Shown: positions 22,969 to 30,890 of the stretch, one piece after another | Layout: each line of letters begins with the position of its first letter | Numbering within the stretch: the first letter of the stretch is position 1 | DNA from: Planotetraspora kaengkrachanensis | Lineage (GTDB): Bacteria; Actinomycetota; Actinomycetes; Streptosporangiales; Streptosporangiaceae | Direction: 5' to 3' | DNA: 44,504 nucleotides | Assembly: GCF_016862895.1 (NCBI RefSeq) | Contig: NZ_BONV01000045.1 | Coordinates: 1-44,504 of the forward strand | The notes under the pieces: model-generated | Seen by the model: only the letters and a program-made list of their open reading frames with translations | Database searches by the model: none | Told to the model about the DNA's origin: nothing | Position numbers and translations under genes: made by a program

Positions 22969-23020
22969 AGCGGACGACTGTCCGCTGTGGCAGTCTGCGC
23001 GTCCCGATCGTTCCTGTCAA
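22969..23020 (-). promoter_or_regulatory. Promoter and operator of the CaiB-ligBA operon
   Basis: On the minus strand TTGACA (23020-23015), 17 bases and CAGACT (22997-22992) form a promoter. The palindrome AGCGGAC-GACT-GTCCGCT (22969-22986) covers the predicted start point. Its core CGGAC-N4-GTCCG recurs upstream of the amidohydrolase gene. Confidence 0.7.
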
Positions 23021-23083
23021 GGTGCGGGACGGCCGGGCCGCGCGCTCTCTCACGGACGGGTGAGGCGTGCACTCGGGGCCGGA

Positions 23084-23884
23084 TCAGGACGCGGTCACCT
23101 GCGGGATCGACTCGTGCAGCGCCCAGTCGGCGCTGATCGCGGCGGCCGTCCTGAGCAGGAGTGGAAGGTGCTCCTCCGTGAGCTTCTCGACCGGCGTCTC
23201 GGCGGCGTGCGCGTTGACGTTGAGCGCCGCGACGACCCGGCCGGTCCCGTCGCGCAGGGGGACGGCCACGGACCGGATGCCGAGCGCGAGCTCCTGGTCG
23301 GTCAGCGCCCACCCCTTGGCCCGCACGTCGCGGAGCTCGGCCTCCCGCTCGTCCGGGCCCGGCTGCCTGCGGGCGCTGATCCCCGACCGGCCGGGCTCGG
23401 CGAGCACCCGGTCGACCTCGGCGGGTGCGAGGCCGGCCAGCAGGACCTTCCCGAGCGAGGTCTGCAGGGCGGGGAAGCGCGTCCCGATGCTCACCGACAG
23501 GGCGACGATCTTCGGCACCGCCACGCGGGCCACGTACACGATGTCCGGGCCGTCCAGCTGCGCGATGGACGACGACTCCCGCGTCCTGGCCACGAGGCTC
23601 TCCATGTGGGGGCGGGCGATCTCCCACAGGCCGGTGGAGTGGACGTAGGAGACCCCGAGTTCCAGCACGCGCGGGGTGAGGGCGAAGCCGCCCTGCTCGC
23701 TCCTGGCGTACCCGAGCTCCTCGAGGGTGAGCAGGATCCGGCGGGCCGTCGGACGGGCCAGCTCGGTGGCGGTCGCCACCTCGGTGAGGGACATCACCGG
23801 CCGCCCCGGCCGAAACGCCCTGATCACATCGAGACCGCGCGCGAGCGCCTCGATGAAGTCGGGTCCGGTGTCCTTGCGCGCCAT
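23084..23884 (-). CDS. IclR family regulator (PcaR/PobR-like)
   Basis: 266-residue IclR protein: N-terminal winged helix (FIEALARGLDVIRAF, SLTEVATATELARPTARRILLTLEELGY) and C-terminal ligand-binding domain (ISxxLPLxxTSLGKVLLA-type stretch: TRFPALQTSLGKVLLAGL; then SVAVPLRDGTGRVVAALNV). PcaR/PcaU/PobR members sense aromatic acids or ring-cleavage products. It lies between its two likely targets, the CaiB-ligBA operon and the amidohydrolase gene. Its own start is preceded on the minus strand by TAGAGT (23925-23920) and CGGACA (23948-23943), the latter overlapping a TCCG-N5-CGGA repeat, which suggests autoregulation. Confidence 0.92.
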   Translation of the reverse strand: MARKDTGPDFIEALARGLDVIRAFRPGRPVMSLTEVATATELARPTARRILLTLEELGYARSEQGGFALTPRVLELGVSYVHSTGLWEIARPHMESLVARTRESSSIAQLDGPDIVYVARVAVPKIVALSVSIGTRFPALQTSLGKVLLAGLAPAEVDRVLAEPGRSGISARRQPGPDEREAELRDVRAKGWALTDQELALGIRSVAVPLRDGTGRVVAALNVNAHAAETPVEKLTEEHLPLLLRTAAAISADWALHESIPQVTAS

Positions 23885-23919
23885 GTCGGTGTCTTTCCTG
23901 TCGGTTCAGTGGCCTTCCG

Positions 23920-23957
23920 ACTCTAACCGTGGTGCGGCGTGATGTCCGCATGTCGGA
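23920..23957 (-). promoter_or_regulatory. Candidate promoter of the IclR gene
   Basis: TAGAGT (23925-23920) with CGGACA (23948-23943) 17 bases upstream. The inverted repeat TCCG-CATGT-CGGA (23945-23957) overlaps the -35. It uses the same CGGA/TCCG half-site letters as the two strong operators but in the opposite order, so it is weaker evidence. Confidence 0.4.
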
Positions 23958-24001
23958 TCGGCCGGCCGGGCCGGGCCGCGATTCCCGGCGTCCCGGCACC
24001 C

Positions 24002-24072
24002 TTGACAGCGACGATGGCTCACCTCATTGTTACATCCACATTGCGTTGACCGCTCTACGGACGTTCGTCCGT
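24002..24072 (+). promoter_or_regulatory. Promoter and operator of the amidohydrolase gene
   Basis: TTGACA (24002-24007), 17 bases and CATTGT (24025-24030) form a promoter. The perfect inverted repeat ACGGACGTTCGTCCGT (24057-24072) lies about 20 bases after the predicted start point and shares the CGGAC-N4-GTCCG core with the site at the CaiB promoter. A protein there could block elongation. Confidence 0.65.
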
Positions 24073-24136
24073 GAATGCCCGCGTGCCGCGATCCCCCGCG
24101 GCGGCGGATGAGGGCCCAGGGAAGAAGTGGGGCACG

Positions 24137-25612
24137 ATGAGCACGACGACCACCCACGACACGAGCAGCGGCGACCTCGGACCTGGACGGCCGGTGGTGT
24201 TCCGCAAGGGCGTCGTCCTGACGATGGACGACCGGCATGACATCCTCCGCGACGCCGACGTGCTGGTGGTGGGTGAGCGCATCGCGGCCGTCGGGCACGG
24301 CCTGGAGGTCCCGGAAGGCACGCTCGAGATCGACGCGAGCGGCGGAGTCGTCATGCCCGGCATGATCGACACGCACCGGCACATGTGGCAGACGGCGATG
24401 CGCGGATACGGCGCCGACTGGACGCTCACCCAGTACTTCGTCTGGTACTACCTCGAGTGGGGGAAGGTCTTCCGCCCACAGGACGTGTACGCGGGCAACC
24501 TGCTCGCCGCGATCGAGGCGCTGGACGCCGGTGTGACCACCACCGTCGACTGGTCACACGGCCTGCAGACCGTCGACCACGCGGACGCCGCCGCGGACGC
24601 CCTCGAGGCGGTGCCGGGACGTTTCGTCCTCGCCTACGGCAACATCCAGCAGGGTCCGTGGGTGTGGTCCACCGCCCCCGAGTTCCGCGACTTCGTCAGC
24701 CGCCGCGTCCACGGGCGCGGGGACATGTTCGGGTTCCAGATGGCCTTCGACGTGACGGGCGACCCCGAGTTCCCCGAGCGGGCCGCGTTCGAGGTCGCCC
24801 GCGACCTCGGCGTCCCCGTCACCACCCACGCCGGTGTCTGGGGCGCGACCAACGACGACGGTATCCGCCTGATGCACGAGAACGGCTTCATGACGCCGGA
24901 GACCGTCTACGTCCACGCCGCGACGCTCAGCCCCGACTCCTACCACCGGATCGCCGCGACGGGCGGCTCGGTCTCGGTGTCCACGGAGAGCGAGCAGAGC
25001 GCGGGCCAGGGTTACCCGCCCACCTGGCGGTTGCGCAAGCACGACATCCCGGTGTCCCTGTCCATGGACACCAGCGTGTGGTGGAGCGGCGACCTGTTCT
25101 CCGCGATGCGCACCACGCTCGGCGCCGACCGCTCGCGAGAGCACATGGAGGCGCACGGCCGGCAGGAGACGGTCACCCACGCGCACCTGCGCGCCGAGCA
25201 CGTGGTCGACTGGGCCACGCGCGGCGGCAGCAGGGCACTCGGCCTGGACGGCGCCGTCGGAAGCATCGAGGCGGGCAAGAAGGCCGACATCGTGCTCATC
25301 AAGAACGACCATTCGCCCGTGATGTTCCCCATGTTCAACCCGTACGGGCACGTCGCCTTCCAGGCGCAGCGCGCGGACGTGCACACCGTCGTGGTCAACG
25401 GCCGGATCGTCAAGCTCGACCACCGGCTGGTCGGGATCGACCTGGCCGCCGCTCGGCGCAGCGTCGAGAGCACCGTCGAGCATCTCGTCGGCGCGCTCGG
25501 CGAGGAGGCGTGGGCCAAGGGAATGAATCCCGACGTCCCCGAGACGAAGGTCTTCGACAACCCCTACACCTACACCGACTGGGACGCCCGCGGCGCCCAG
25601 TGGAAGGCGTGA
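24137..25612 (+). CDS. Amidohydrolase (TRZ/ATZ/cytosine-deaminase-like)
   Basis: 491-residue metal-dependent hydrolase of the amidohydrolase superfamily. Metal ligands are visible: His80 and His82 (DTHRH), His231 (TTHAG), His260 (YVHAATL) and Asp311 (SMDTSVWW). Such proteins usually carry one Fe or Zn ion and hydrolyse C-N or C-Cl bonds on heterocycles, or deaminate purine/pyrimidine-like rings. The C-terminal part has the usual GSIEAGKKADIVL motif. I chose the ATG at 24137; the longer frame to 24071 would run over the operator. It is divergent from the IclR gene and shares an operator with the dioxygenase operon, so it probably makes, or salvages, a precursor of the ring-cleavage substrate. 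Confidence 0.88.
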   Translation: MSTTTTHDTSSGDLGPGRPVVFRKGVVLTMDDRHDILRDADVLVVGERIAAVGHGLEVPEGTLEIDASGGVVMPGMIDTHRHMWQTAMRGYGADWTLTQYFVWYYLEWGKVFRPQDVYAGNLLAAIEALDAGVTTTVDWSHGLQTVDHADAAADALEAVPGRFVLAYGNIQQGPWVWSTAPEFRDFVSRRVHGRGDMFGFQMAFDVTGDPEFPERAAFEVARDLGVPVTTHAGVWGATNDDGIRLMHENGFMTPETVYVHAATLSPDSYHRIAATGGSVSVSTESEQSAGQGYPPTWRLRKHDIPVSLSMDTSVWWSGDLFSAMRTTLGADRSREHMEAHGRQETVTHAHLRAEHVVDWATRGGSRALGLDGAVGSIEAGKKADIVLIKNDHSPVMFPMFNPYGHVAFQAQRADVHTVVVNGRIVKLDHRLVGIDLAAARRSVESTVEHLVGALGEEAWAKGMNPDVPETKVFDNPYTYTDWDARGAQWKA

Positions 25613-25620
25613 GCAGGGGG

Positions 25621-27354
25621 TCACTCACACGTGAGGCGAGGTTCCGGCGTGTAGGTCGTCCGGAACCTCTGCCGCCGGACCTCCTCGCCGTCCTTCTTGA
25701 AGATCCGCCACACGTCGATCGTGAACCCGTCGACGCCGGTCATCGGGATGCACTTGGGACCGTCGTCGGTCAGCGTGGAGAAGCTCTTCACGTTGTAGTG
25801 CGCGGAACTCTGCGATTCCACGTCGAACCGTTTGGTGCTCCAGAAGTTCACCGTGACGGACGTGCTCGTGTACGACGTGGTGATGAACACGCCGTATGGA
25901 GAGTCGTTGCGCCACCGGAAGTCGGGCTGGGGGAAGGAGACCGTCGACTCACGTCCCGCCGGGTAGCGGGAGATGTAGAAGGAGTGCGGCGTGTGCTGCA
26001 CGTCCTGGAAGCCGCCGAAGAAGACGGCGTTGAACATCGTGGTGGTGAACTGCGAGACTCCGCCGCCCACGTCGTCGACGTACCTGCCGTCGAGGATCAT
26101 CGGAGCCTCGACGAACCCCCGCGCCACGTCGCGCCTGCCGACCAGCCCGTTGAGGGAGAAGGTCTCCCCGGGCCTGACCAGGTGCCCGTTCACGATCTCG
26201 GCGATGCGGTGGATGTTGGTCACCCTGGGCGCGCAACACGGATGTTCCGTGGTGTAGGAGCTCACCTGCTGGGTGACGCCGAGCGCGCGCGCCTGCGCGG
26301 TGGTCAGCCGCGGCGCCCCCTTCGTGATCGGCACCTCGACGGTGCGGCTCCCGCCGTCCTCGATCGCGGCGGCGACGAGGCTGCCGAGTCGGCCGGCGTC
26401 GATCGCCTGGCCGGTTCGTGACGGGACGACGCGCGGCTCGCCGTCGACGATCTCGAACGTGGCGTCCCTGGGGGCGCGGTCGTCGCCGATGAGCCGGGAA
26501 CGGAAATCCGCGGCGGTGTCGCCCGCGTCGAAGGACGGGCGCATCAGGCCCGGGCCCGCCGCGACGAAGCGCAGGTCGCCCGCGAGATCCTCGCGGCTCA
26601 ACGTCGCCTGGCGAGAGCCGTTCTTCAGCAGGAACGGGGCCGCGACGGCCGTGCGCGCGGTGGTTCCCGCGACCCGGCGGGCCACTTCGGCGGATACCTG
26701 AGGGGTGACGACGCGCACCGGCAGCCGGACCGGCTGCGCCGACCGGAGGTAGGCGGAGCGGAGCGCCTGAGCGGCCTGCGCCTGGTCGAGTGCGCGGCCG
26801 TTCCGGGGGAGCGTCACAGAGGGTTCGAGGTTCCGGTAGCCGACCTCCGCCTCCCGCACGGGGACGTCGAACTCCGCGGCGAGTTCGGAGACACGCGCGG
26901 TCAGCCGTCCGGTGTCGACGGCCACGCGCGGAGCGACCTCCTGCCCGCCGAACAGGACACGGACCACGGAGACGGGGGTGGGCCAGCCGGTCCCGGCATC
27001 CGCCACGGACCCCCTGACATCGACCGACAGCCCGATCTCCGCGGGCGTGAGGATCTCGCGCTCGCCGCCGGAGTCCGAGGCGGTCGCGCCGAGATGGGTG
27101 ATCAGCGGCCGGGCGGCCGGGTCCGCGATCCCCTTGCGGAGCACCGCCTCCGCGGACGCGGAGGACAGGCCGCCGATGTCGACGCCCGCGACGCGGGTGC
27201 CGGGGAGGACCTCCCCGGACAGTGCGCCGGCGGCGGCGAAGTAGCCGGCCGCTCCCGCCGCCGCGACCACCCAGAGGACGAGGAGGGACCTGCGTAACCA
27301 GCGGCGCGGAGGAGCCGGACTGGAATCGGGCTCGACGAGTTGCGAAGACGTCAT
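25621..27354 (-). CDS. VanW family protein with peptidoglycan-binding-type domains
   Basis: 577-residue protein with a cytoplasmic N-terminus, one transmembrane anchor (about residues 23-46) and a large extracytoplasmic part. Two repeated domains follow the anchor (PG_binding_4-like; GTRVAGVDIGGLSSASA and later NGRALDQAQA), then the VanW domain from about residue 370 (TNIHRIAEIVNGHLVRPGETFSLNGLVGRR, DVGGGVSQFTTTMFNAVFFGG, HTPHSFYISRYPAGRE). Its function is unknown, but it occurs in vancomycin-resistance clusters and widely in Gram-positives. CCAP within TEHPCCAP and a second pair of Cys near the end could form disulfides. Only 8 bases separate it from the convergent amidohydrolase gene. Confidence 0.9.
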   Translation of the reverse strand: MTSSQLVEPDSSPAPPRRWLRRSLLVLWVVAAAGAAGYFAAAGALSGEVLPGTRVAGVDIGGLSSASAEAVLRKGIADPAARPLITHLGATASDSGGEREILTPAEIGLSVDVRGSVADAGTGWPTPVSVVRVLFGGQEVAPRVAVDTGRLTARVSELAAEFDVPVREAEVGYRNLEPSVTLPRNGRALDQAQAAQALRSAYLRSAQPVRLPVRVVTPQVSAEVARRVAGTTARTAVAAPFLLKNGSRQATLSREDLAGDLRFVAAGPGLMRPSFDAGDTAADFRSRLIGDDRAPRDATFEIVDGEPRVVPSRTGQAIDAGRLGSLVAAAIEDGGSRTVEVPITKGAPRLTTAQARALGVTQQVSSYTTEHPCCAPRVTNIHRIAEIVNGHLVRPGETFSLNGLVGRRDVARGFVEAPMILDGRYVDDVGGGVSQFTTTMFNAVFFGGFQDVQHTPHSFYISRYPAGRESTVSFPQPDFRWRNDSPYGVFITTSYTSTSVTVNFWSTKRFDVESQSSAHYNVKSFSTLTDDGPKCIPMTGVDGFTIDVWRIFKKDGEEVRRQRFRTTYTPEPRLTCE

Positions 27355-27565
27355 GGGCTCAGCCGCCAGCCCTCGGGCCCGTCATGCGATCTCCTCACCT
27401 GTACGCCGGTCCCCCGGACGCGTGTGCGGGTGGCGCGTGAACGACGTGGTTCGCGCCCTCATCTGGCCCGCCCCATCGTACGGGCCCGGGGCCCGGCTCT
27501 CCGGGATGGATGCGGACCCGTTGGGGCTCCTTGTTGCGATTCGGCGAACGCCGGATGACGACCTC

Positions 27566-27616
27566 TTGACGGCCCAACATAGACGGGTATAAACACATAC
27601 GAAACAACATCGAAAC
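27566..27616 (+). promoter_or_regulatory. Promoter and candidate DeoR operator of the PTS operon
   Basis: TTGACG (27566-27571), 16 bases and TATAAA (27588-27593). Downstream of the -10, CGAAAC occurs as a direct repeat (27600-27605 and 27611-27616), spaced one helical turn. Direct repeats of this kind suit a DeoR-type repressor. This is the only promoter-like element in the 279-base gap before the operon. Confidence 0.6.
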
Positions 27617-27633
27617 GGCGGTGAATCAACAGG

Positions 27634-28395
27634 ATGTACGCCGAGGAACGGCAACAGGAGATCCTCCGTGAGGCCCGCGCCGCCGGACGTGTGGACGTGG
27701 TGACCCTGGCGGAGCAGTTCGGCGTCACGACGGAGACGATCCGCAGGGATCTGACCGTCCTCGAACGCGCGGGCGTTCTGCGGCGGGTGCACGGCGGCGC
27801 CATCCCCGTCGAACGGCTCGGCTTCGAGCCGGCCGTCGCGACGCGCGACGAGGTCATGACCGCGGAGAAGGAGCGCATCGCCAAGGCCGCCCTCGCCGAG
27901 CTTCCCCAGGACGGCGCCATCGTCATCGACGCCGGCACCACGACCGGCCGTCTCGTCCAGGAGCTTCCCGCCGACCGCGAGCTCACCGTCATCGTCAATT
28001 CGCCGCCACTGGCGACCGTGCTGGCGACCCGGCCCAACGTGACGGTGTTCCTCCTGGGCGGCCGGGTCCGCGGCAGGACGCTGGCGACCGTCGAGGACTG
28101 GGCGCTGCAGCAGTTGTCACAGCTTCACGTCGACGTGGCCTTCATGGCGACCAACGGCTGTTCGGTCGCCCGGGGGCTGACGACCCCCGACCCGTCCGAG
28201 GCGGCGATCAAGCGGGCGATGGTCGCCTCGGCGCAACGTTCCGTGCTCCTGGCCGACCACACGAAGTTCTCCAGCAACTACCTGGCCCGCTTCGCGACGT
28301 TGTCGGAGATCGACGTGATCGTCAGCGACGCCGGCCTCGATCTCGAGCTGGCGTCGGACCTCGCCGCGGCCGGGCCGGAGGTCGTCCGCGCATGA
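27634..28395 (+). CDS. DeoR/GlpR family repressor
   Basis: 253-residue DeoR-type regulator: N-terminal helix-turn-helix (YAEERQQEILREARAAGRV, FGVTTETIRRDLTVLE) and a DeoRC effector domain (VIDAGTTTGRLVQELP, GGRVRGRTLATV, ADHTKFSS). DeoRC domains bind phosphorylated sugars, so the likely inducer is a fructose or mannitol phosphate. It leads the PTS operon and overlaps the kinase by ATGA, and probably represses its own promoter through the CGAAAC repeats. It is the counterpart of FruR in fructose operons of other actinobacteria. Confidence 0.9.
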   Translation: MYAEERQQEILREARAAGRVDVVTLAEQFGVTTETIRRDLTVLERAGVLRRVHGGAIPVERLGFEPAVATRDEVMTAEKERIAKAALAELPQDGAIVIDAGTTTGRLVQELPADRELTVIVNSPPLATVLATRPNVTVFLLGGRVRGRTLATVEDWALQQLSQLHVDVAFMATNGCSVARGLTTPDPSEAAIKRAMVASAQRSVLLADHTKFSSNYLARFATLSEIDVIVSDAGLDLELASDLAAAGPEVVRA

Positions 28396-29333
28396 TCCTC
28401 ACCTTGACGCTGAACCCGAGCCTGGACCGCACGATAGAGGTCGGCTCGCTGACCAGGGGAGCGGTCATCAGGGCGGCCGCAGCACACCTCGATCCCGGCG
28501 GCAAGGGAGTCAACGTCTCACGCGCGCTGCTGGCCAACCAGGTGCGCTCATGCGCGGTCATACCGTTCGGAGGCGACGAGGGGCGGCAGCTCGTCGGGCT
28601 GCTGTCGGCCGAGGGCATCGACATGATCCCCGTCTCCGTCGGCGGATCGACCAGGTCCAACGTCACGCTCGCCGAGCCCGACGGAACGGTCACCAAGCTC
28701 AACGAGCCGGGCACGGCGCTCACCCCGTCCGAGCTCGACACGCTGGCGAGCGCGGTGCTCGGCGCGGCCGAGTCGGCCGACTGGGTCGTCGCCTCGGGCA
28801 GCCTGCCGCCCGGAGTGCCCGTCGACGTCTACGCGGGACTGTGCCGCAGATTCGCCGCCGCCGGCATCCAGACGGCCATCGACACGAGCGGGCCCGCCCT
28901 GGTGGCGGCGGTCGCCGCGGGTCCCACGCTCGTGAAGCCCAACCGCGAGGAGCTCGCGGAGGCGACCGGCACGCCGATCACCCGTCTCGGCGACGTCATC
29001 GACGCCGCGGAGAAGCTGCGCGGGATGGGCGCGCGCTCCGTGCTCACCAGCCTCGGCGCGGACGGCGCGCTCCTCATGGAGGACGACCGGTTCTGGTACG
29101 GCCGGTGCCCCGTCGAGGAGCCGCGCAGCAGCGTGGGGGCGGGCGACGCCATGCTCGCCGGCTTCCTCGCCGCGGGCGCGTCCGGCGAGGCGGCGCTGGC
29201 CGAGGGGCTCGCCTGGGCGAGCGCCGCCGTGGGTTTGCCGGGGAGCCGGATGCCCGCCCCGGCCGACATCGATCGTTCAGCAGTCCGGATCAGCACTCCT
29301 GATCCGGCCCAGCCGCTTGTGTCCGGGGGATGA
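28392..29333 (+). CDS. fruK: PfkB-family 1-phosphofructokinase-type sugar kinase
   Basis: 313-residue PfkB kinase of the FruK/LacC branch. The N-terminal TLTLNPSLDRTIEV, GGKGVNVSRAL, the NEPGTALT segment, GSLPPG and the C-terminal anion-hole motif SVGAGDAMLAGF are all present, with the catalytic Asp in the last motif. FruK phosphorylates fructose-1-phosphate to fructose-1,6-bisphosphate; LacC acts on tagatose-6-phosphate. Which one acts here depends on the product of the dehydrogenase encoded four genes on. It is unusual to find this kinase in a mannitol-specific operon (see Findings). Confidence 0.85.
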   Translation: MILTLTLNPSLDRTIEVGSLTRGAVIRAAAAHLDPGGKGVNVSRALLANQVRSCAVIPFGGDEGRQLVGLLSAEGIDMIPVSVGGSTRSNVTLAEPDGTVTKLNEPGTALTPSELDTLASAVLGAAESADWVVASGSLPPGVPVDVYAGLCRRFAAAGIQTAIDTSGPALVAAVAAGPTLVKPNREELAEATGTPITRLGDVIDAAEKLRGMGARSVLTSLGADGALLMEDDRFWYGRCPVEEPRSSVGAGDAMLAGFLAAGASGEAALAEGLAWASAAVGLPGSRMPAPADIDRSAVRISTPDPAQPLVSGG

Positions 29334-29364
29334 GAAGCGGCGCGTAACCACCGGCACCACCCCA

Positions 29365-29383
29365 GCCGGCCTGCCAGGCCGGC
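29365..29383 (+). other. Intercistronic hairpin before the EIIC gene
   Basis: GCCGGCCT (29365-29372) and AGGCCGGC (29376-29383) pair over a 3-base loop, 8 bases upstream of the AAGGAG ribosome site. No T-run follows, so it more likely stabilises the mRNA or tunes EIIC translation than terminates. Confidence 0.45.
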
Positions 29384-29406
29384 CTCCCCGGAAGGAGCAC
29401 ATTCAG

Positions 29407-30576
29407 TTGGCCACTCCCTATACACCGACGGTCCAGGGGACCGGCATGCGGGCGACCATCCAGCGGTTCGGCGGGCACCTCGCCGGCATGATCATGCCCA
29501 ACATCGGGGCGTTCATCGCCTGGGGCCTGATCACGGCGCTGTTCATCCCGACGGGCTGGGTGCCCAACGCGACCCTGGCCGAACTGGTCGGCCCCATCAT
29601 CACCGTCCTGCTTCCCGTGCTGATCGGATACACCGGTGGCCGCATGGTGCACGGACAGCGCGGCGCCGTCGTCGGCGCCGTCGCGACCATGGGCGTCGTG
29701 GTCGGCGCGGACGTCCCGATGTTCCTCGGCGCCATGATCATGGGTCCGCTGGGGGCGTTCGTGATCAAGCAGGTCGACAGGATGTTCGCGGACCGCATCA
29801 AGGCGGGCTTCGAAATGCTCGTCGACAACTTCAGCGCGGGCATCGTCGGCGGCGTCATGGCCATCCTCGGAGTCCTGGCCATCGGCCCGGTCGTCAGAAC
29901 GATCACCGAGGCCGCAGGCGACGTCGTGGAGTGGCTGGTCCACCACGACCTGCTGCCGCTGGCGTCGGTCCTGATCGAGCCGGCCAAGGTGCTGTTCCTC
30001 AACAACGCGATCAACCACGGCGTCCTCACCCCGCTCGGCGTGGCGGAGTCGGCCGGCGTCGGCAAGTCGATCCTGTTCATGCTGGAGTCGAACCCCGGCC
30101 CCGGCCTGGGCCTTCTCCTCGCGTATATGCTGTTCGGACCCCGGGCGCTGCGGGCCAGCACCCCGGCGGCGATAGTCATCCAGTTCTTCGGCGGAATTCA
30201 CGAGATCTACTTCCCGTACGTTCTCATGAAGCCCCGTCTCATCCTCGCCACGATCGCCGGCGGCGCCGCGGGCATCCTCACCTTCCTGGTCACGGGTGCC
30301 GGGCTCATCGCCTCGCCGTCACCGGGCAGCATCTTCGCCTACTTCGCGGTGACTCCGAAGGGCGGCTACTTCGGGGTGATCGCCGGAATCGTCGTGGCCG
30401 CCGCGGTCTCGTTCGCGGTCGCGTCGGCACTGCTGGGCTTCGGACGGAAGAACGGCGACGAGCAGGCGGAGACCGAGCCCGGCGCCCTGCCCGAGGACGA
30501 GACCGGTACCGGAACAGGCACCCAGACCGACGGCGCGGCCGGCAGTGAGTCCGTGCCCGCCACGAAGGAGTCGTGA
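29407..30576 (+). CDS. mtlA: Mannitol PTS permease component EIIC
   Basis: 389-residue membrane component of the mannitol phosphotransferase system. It matches the N-terminal half of E. coli MtlA almost motif for motif: MPNIGAFIAWGLITALFIPTGW, LIGYTGGRMVHG, VVGADVPMFLG, IKAGFEMLVDNFSAGI, EPAKVLFLNNAINHG, NPGPGLGLLLAYM, GGIHEIYFPYVLM and SPGSIFAYFA. It has about 8 transmembrane segments. The GIHEIYF loop is the known substrate site. TTG at 29407 is preferred because AAGGAG lies 9 bases upstream; an in-frame ATG at 29446 would cut the N-terminus. The EIIB and EIIA domains, fused in E. coli, are separate genes here. The tail (~360-389) is acidic and repetitive. Confidence 0.93.
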   Translation: MATPYTPTVQGTGMRATIQRFGGHLAGMIMPNIGAFIAWGLITALFIPTGWVPNATLAELVGPIITVLLPVLIGYTGGRMVHGQRGAVVGAVATMGVVVGADVPMFLGAMIMGPLGAFVIKQVDRMFADRIKAGFEMLVDNFSAGIVGGVMAILGVLAIGPVVRTITEAAGDVVEWLVHHDLLPLASVLIEPAKVLFLNNAINHGVLTPLGVAESAGVGKSILFMLESNPGPGLGLLLAYMLFGPRALRASTPAAIVIQFFGGIHEIYFPYVLMKPRLILATIAGGAAGILTFLVTGAGLIASPSPGSIFAYFAVTPKGGYFGVIAGIVVAAAVSFAVASALLGFGRKNGDEQAETEPGALPEDETGTGTGTQTDGAAGSESVPATKES

Positions 30577-30581
30577 CCACC

Positions 30582-30890
30582 ATGTCCAGCATCGAGAGCA
30601 AGGACGTCCACAAGATCGTCGTGGCCTGCGACGCGGGCATGGGCAGCAGCGTCATGCTCGCCAGCCAGCTCCGCAAGCAGCTGAAGAGCGCGCAGGTCCA
30701 GGTGGAGCACACCCCGGTCAACTCGATCCCGGCCGACGCCGACGTCGTGGTCTGCCACGTCGGGCTGGCCGACCGGGCCCGGGCCACCGCTCCCGACGTG
30801 GTGCTCATCCCCTTCCAGGTCTTCATCGGAGACCCGGCGGTCGCCAAGCTGGTCGCCACCATCAAGAGCGGCGGCACGATCAATGCCTGA
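30582..30890 (+). CDS. Mannitol PTS component EIIB
   Basis: 102-residue cytoplasmic EIIB of the mannitol/lactose-type fold. The phosphocysteine is Cys16 in IVVACDAGMGSS, the same motif as in the EIIB domain of E. coli MtlA. It takes phosphate from EIIA and passes it to mannitol as EIIC imports it. ATG 30582 has AAGGAG 11 bases upstream; GTG at 30573 would have only a 2-base gap, so I prefer the ATG. Its stop lies inside the EIIA gene, in an 8-base overlap. Confidence 0.92.
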   Translation: MSSIESKDVHKIVVACDAGMGSSVMLASQLRKQLKSAQVQVEHTPVNSIPADADVVVCHVGLADRARATAPDVVLIPFQVFIGDPAVAKLVATIKSGGTINA

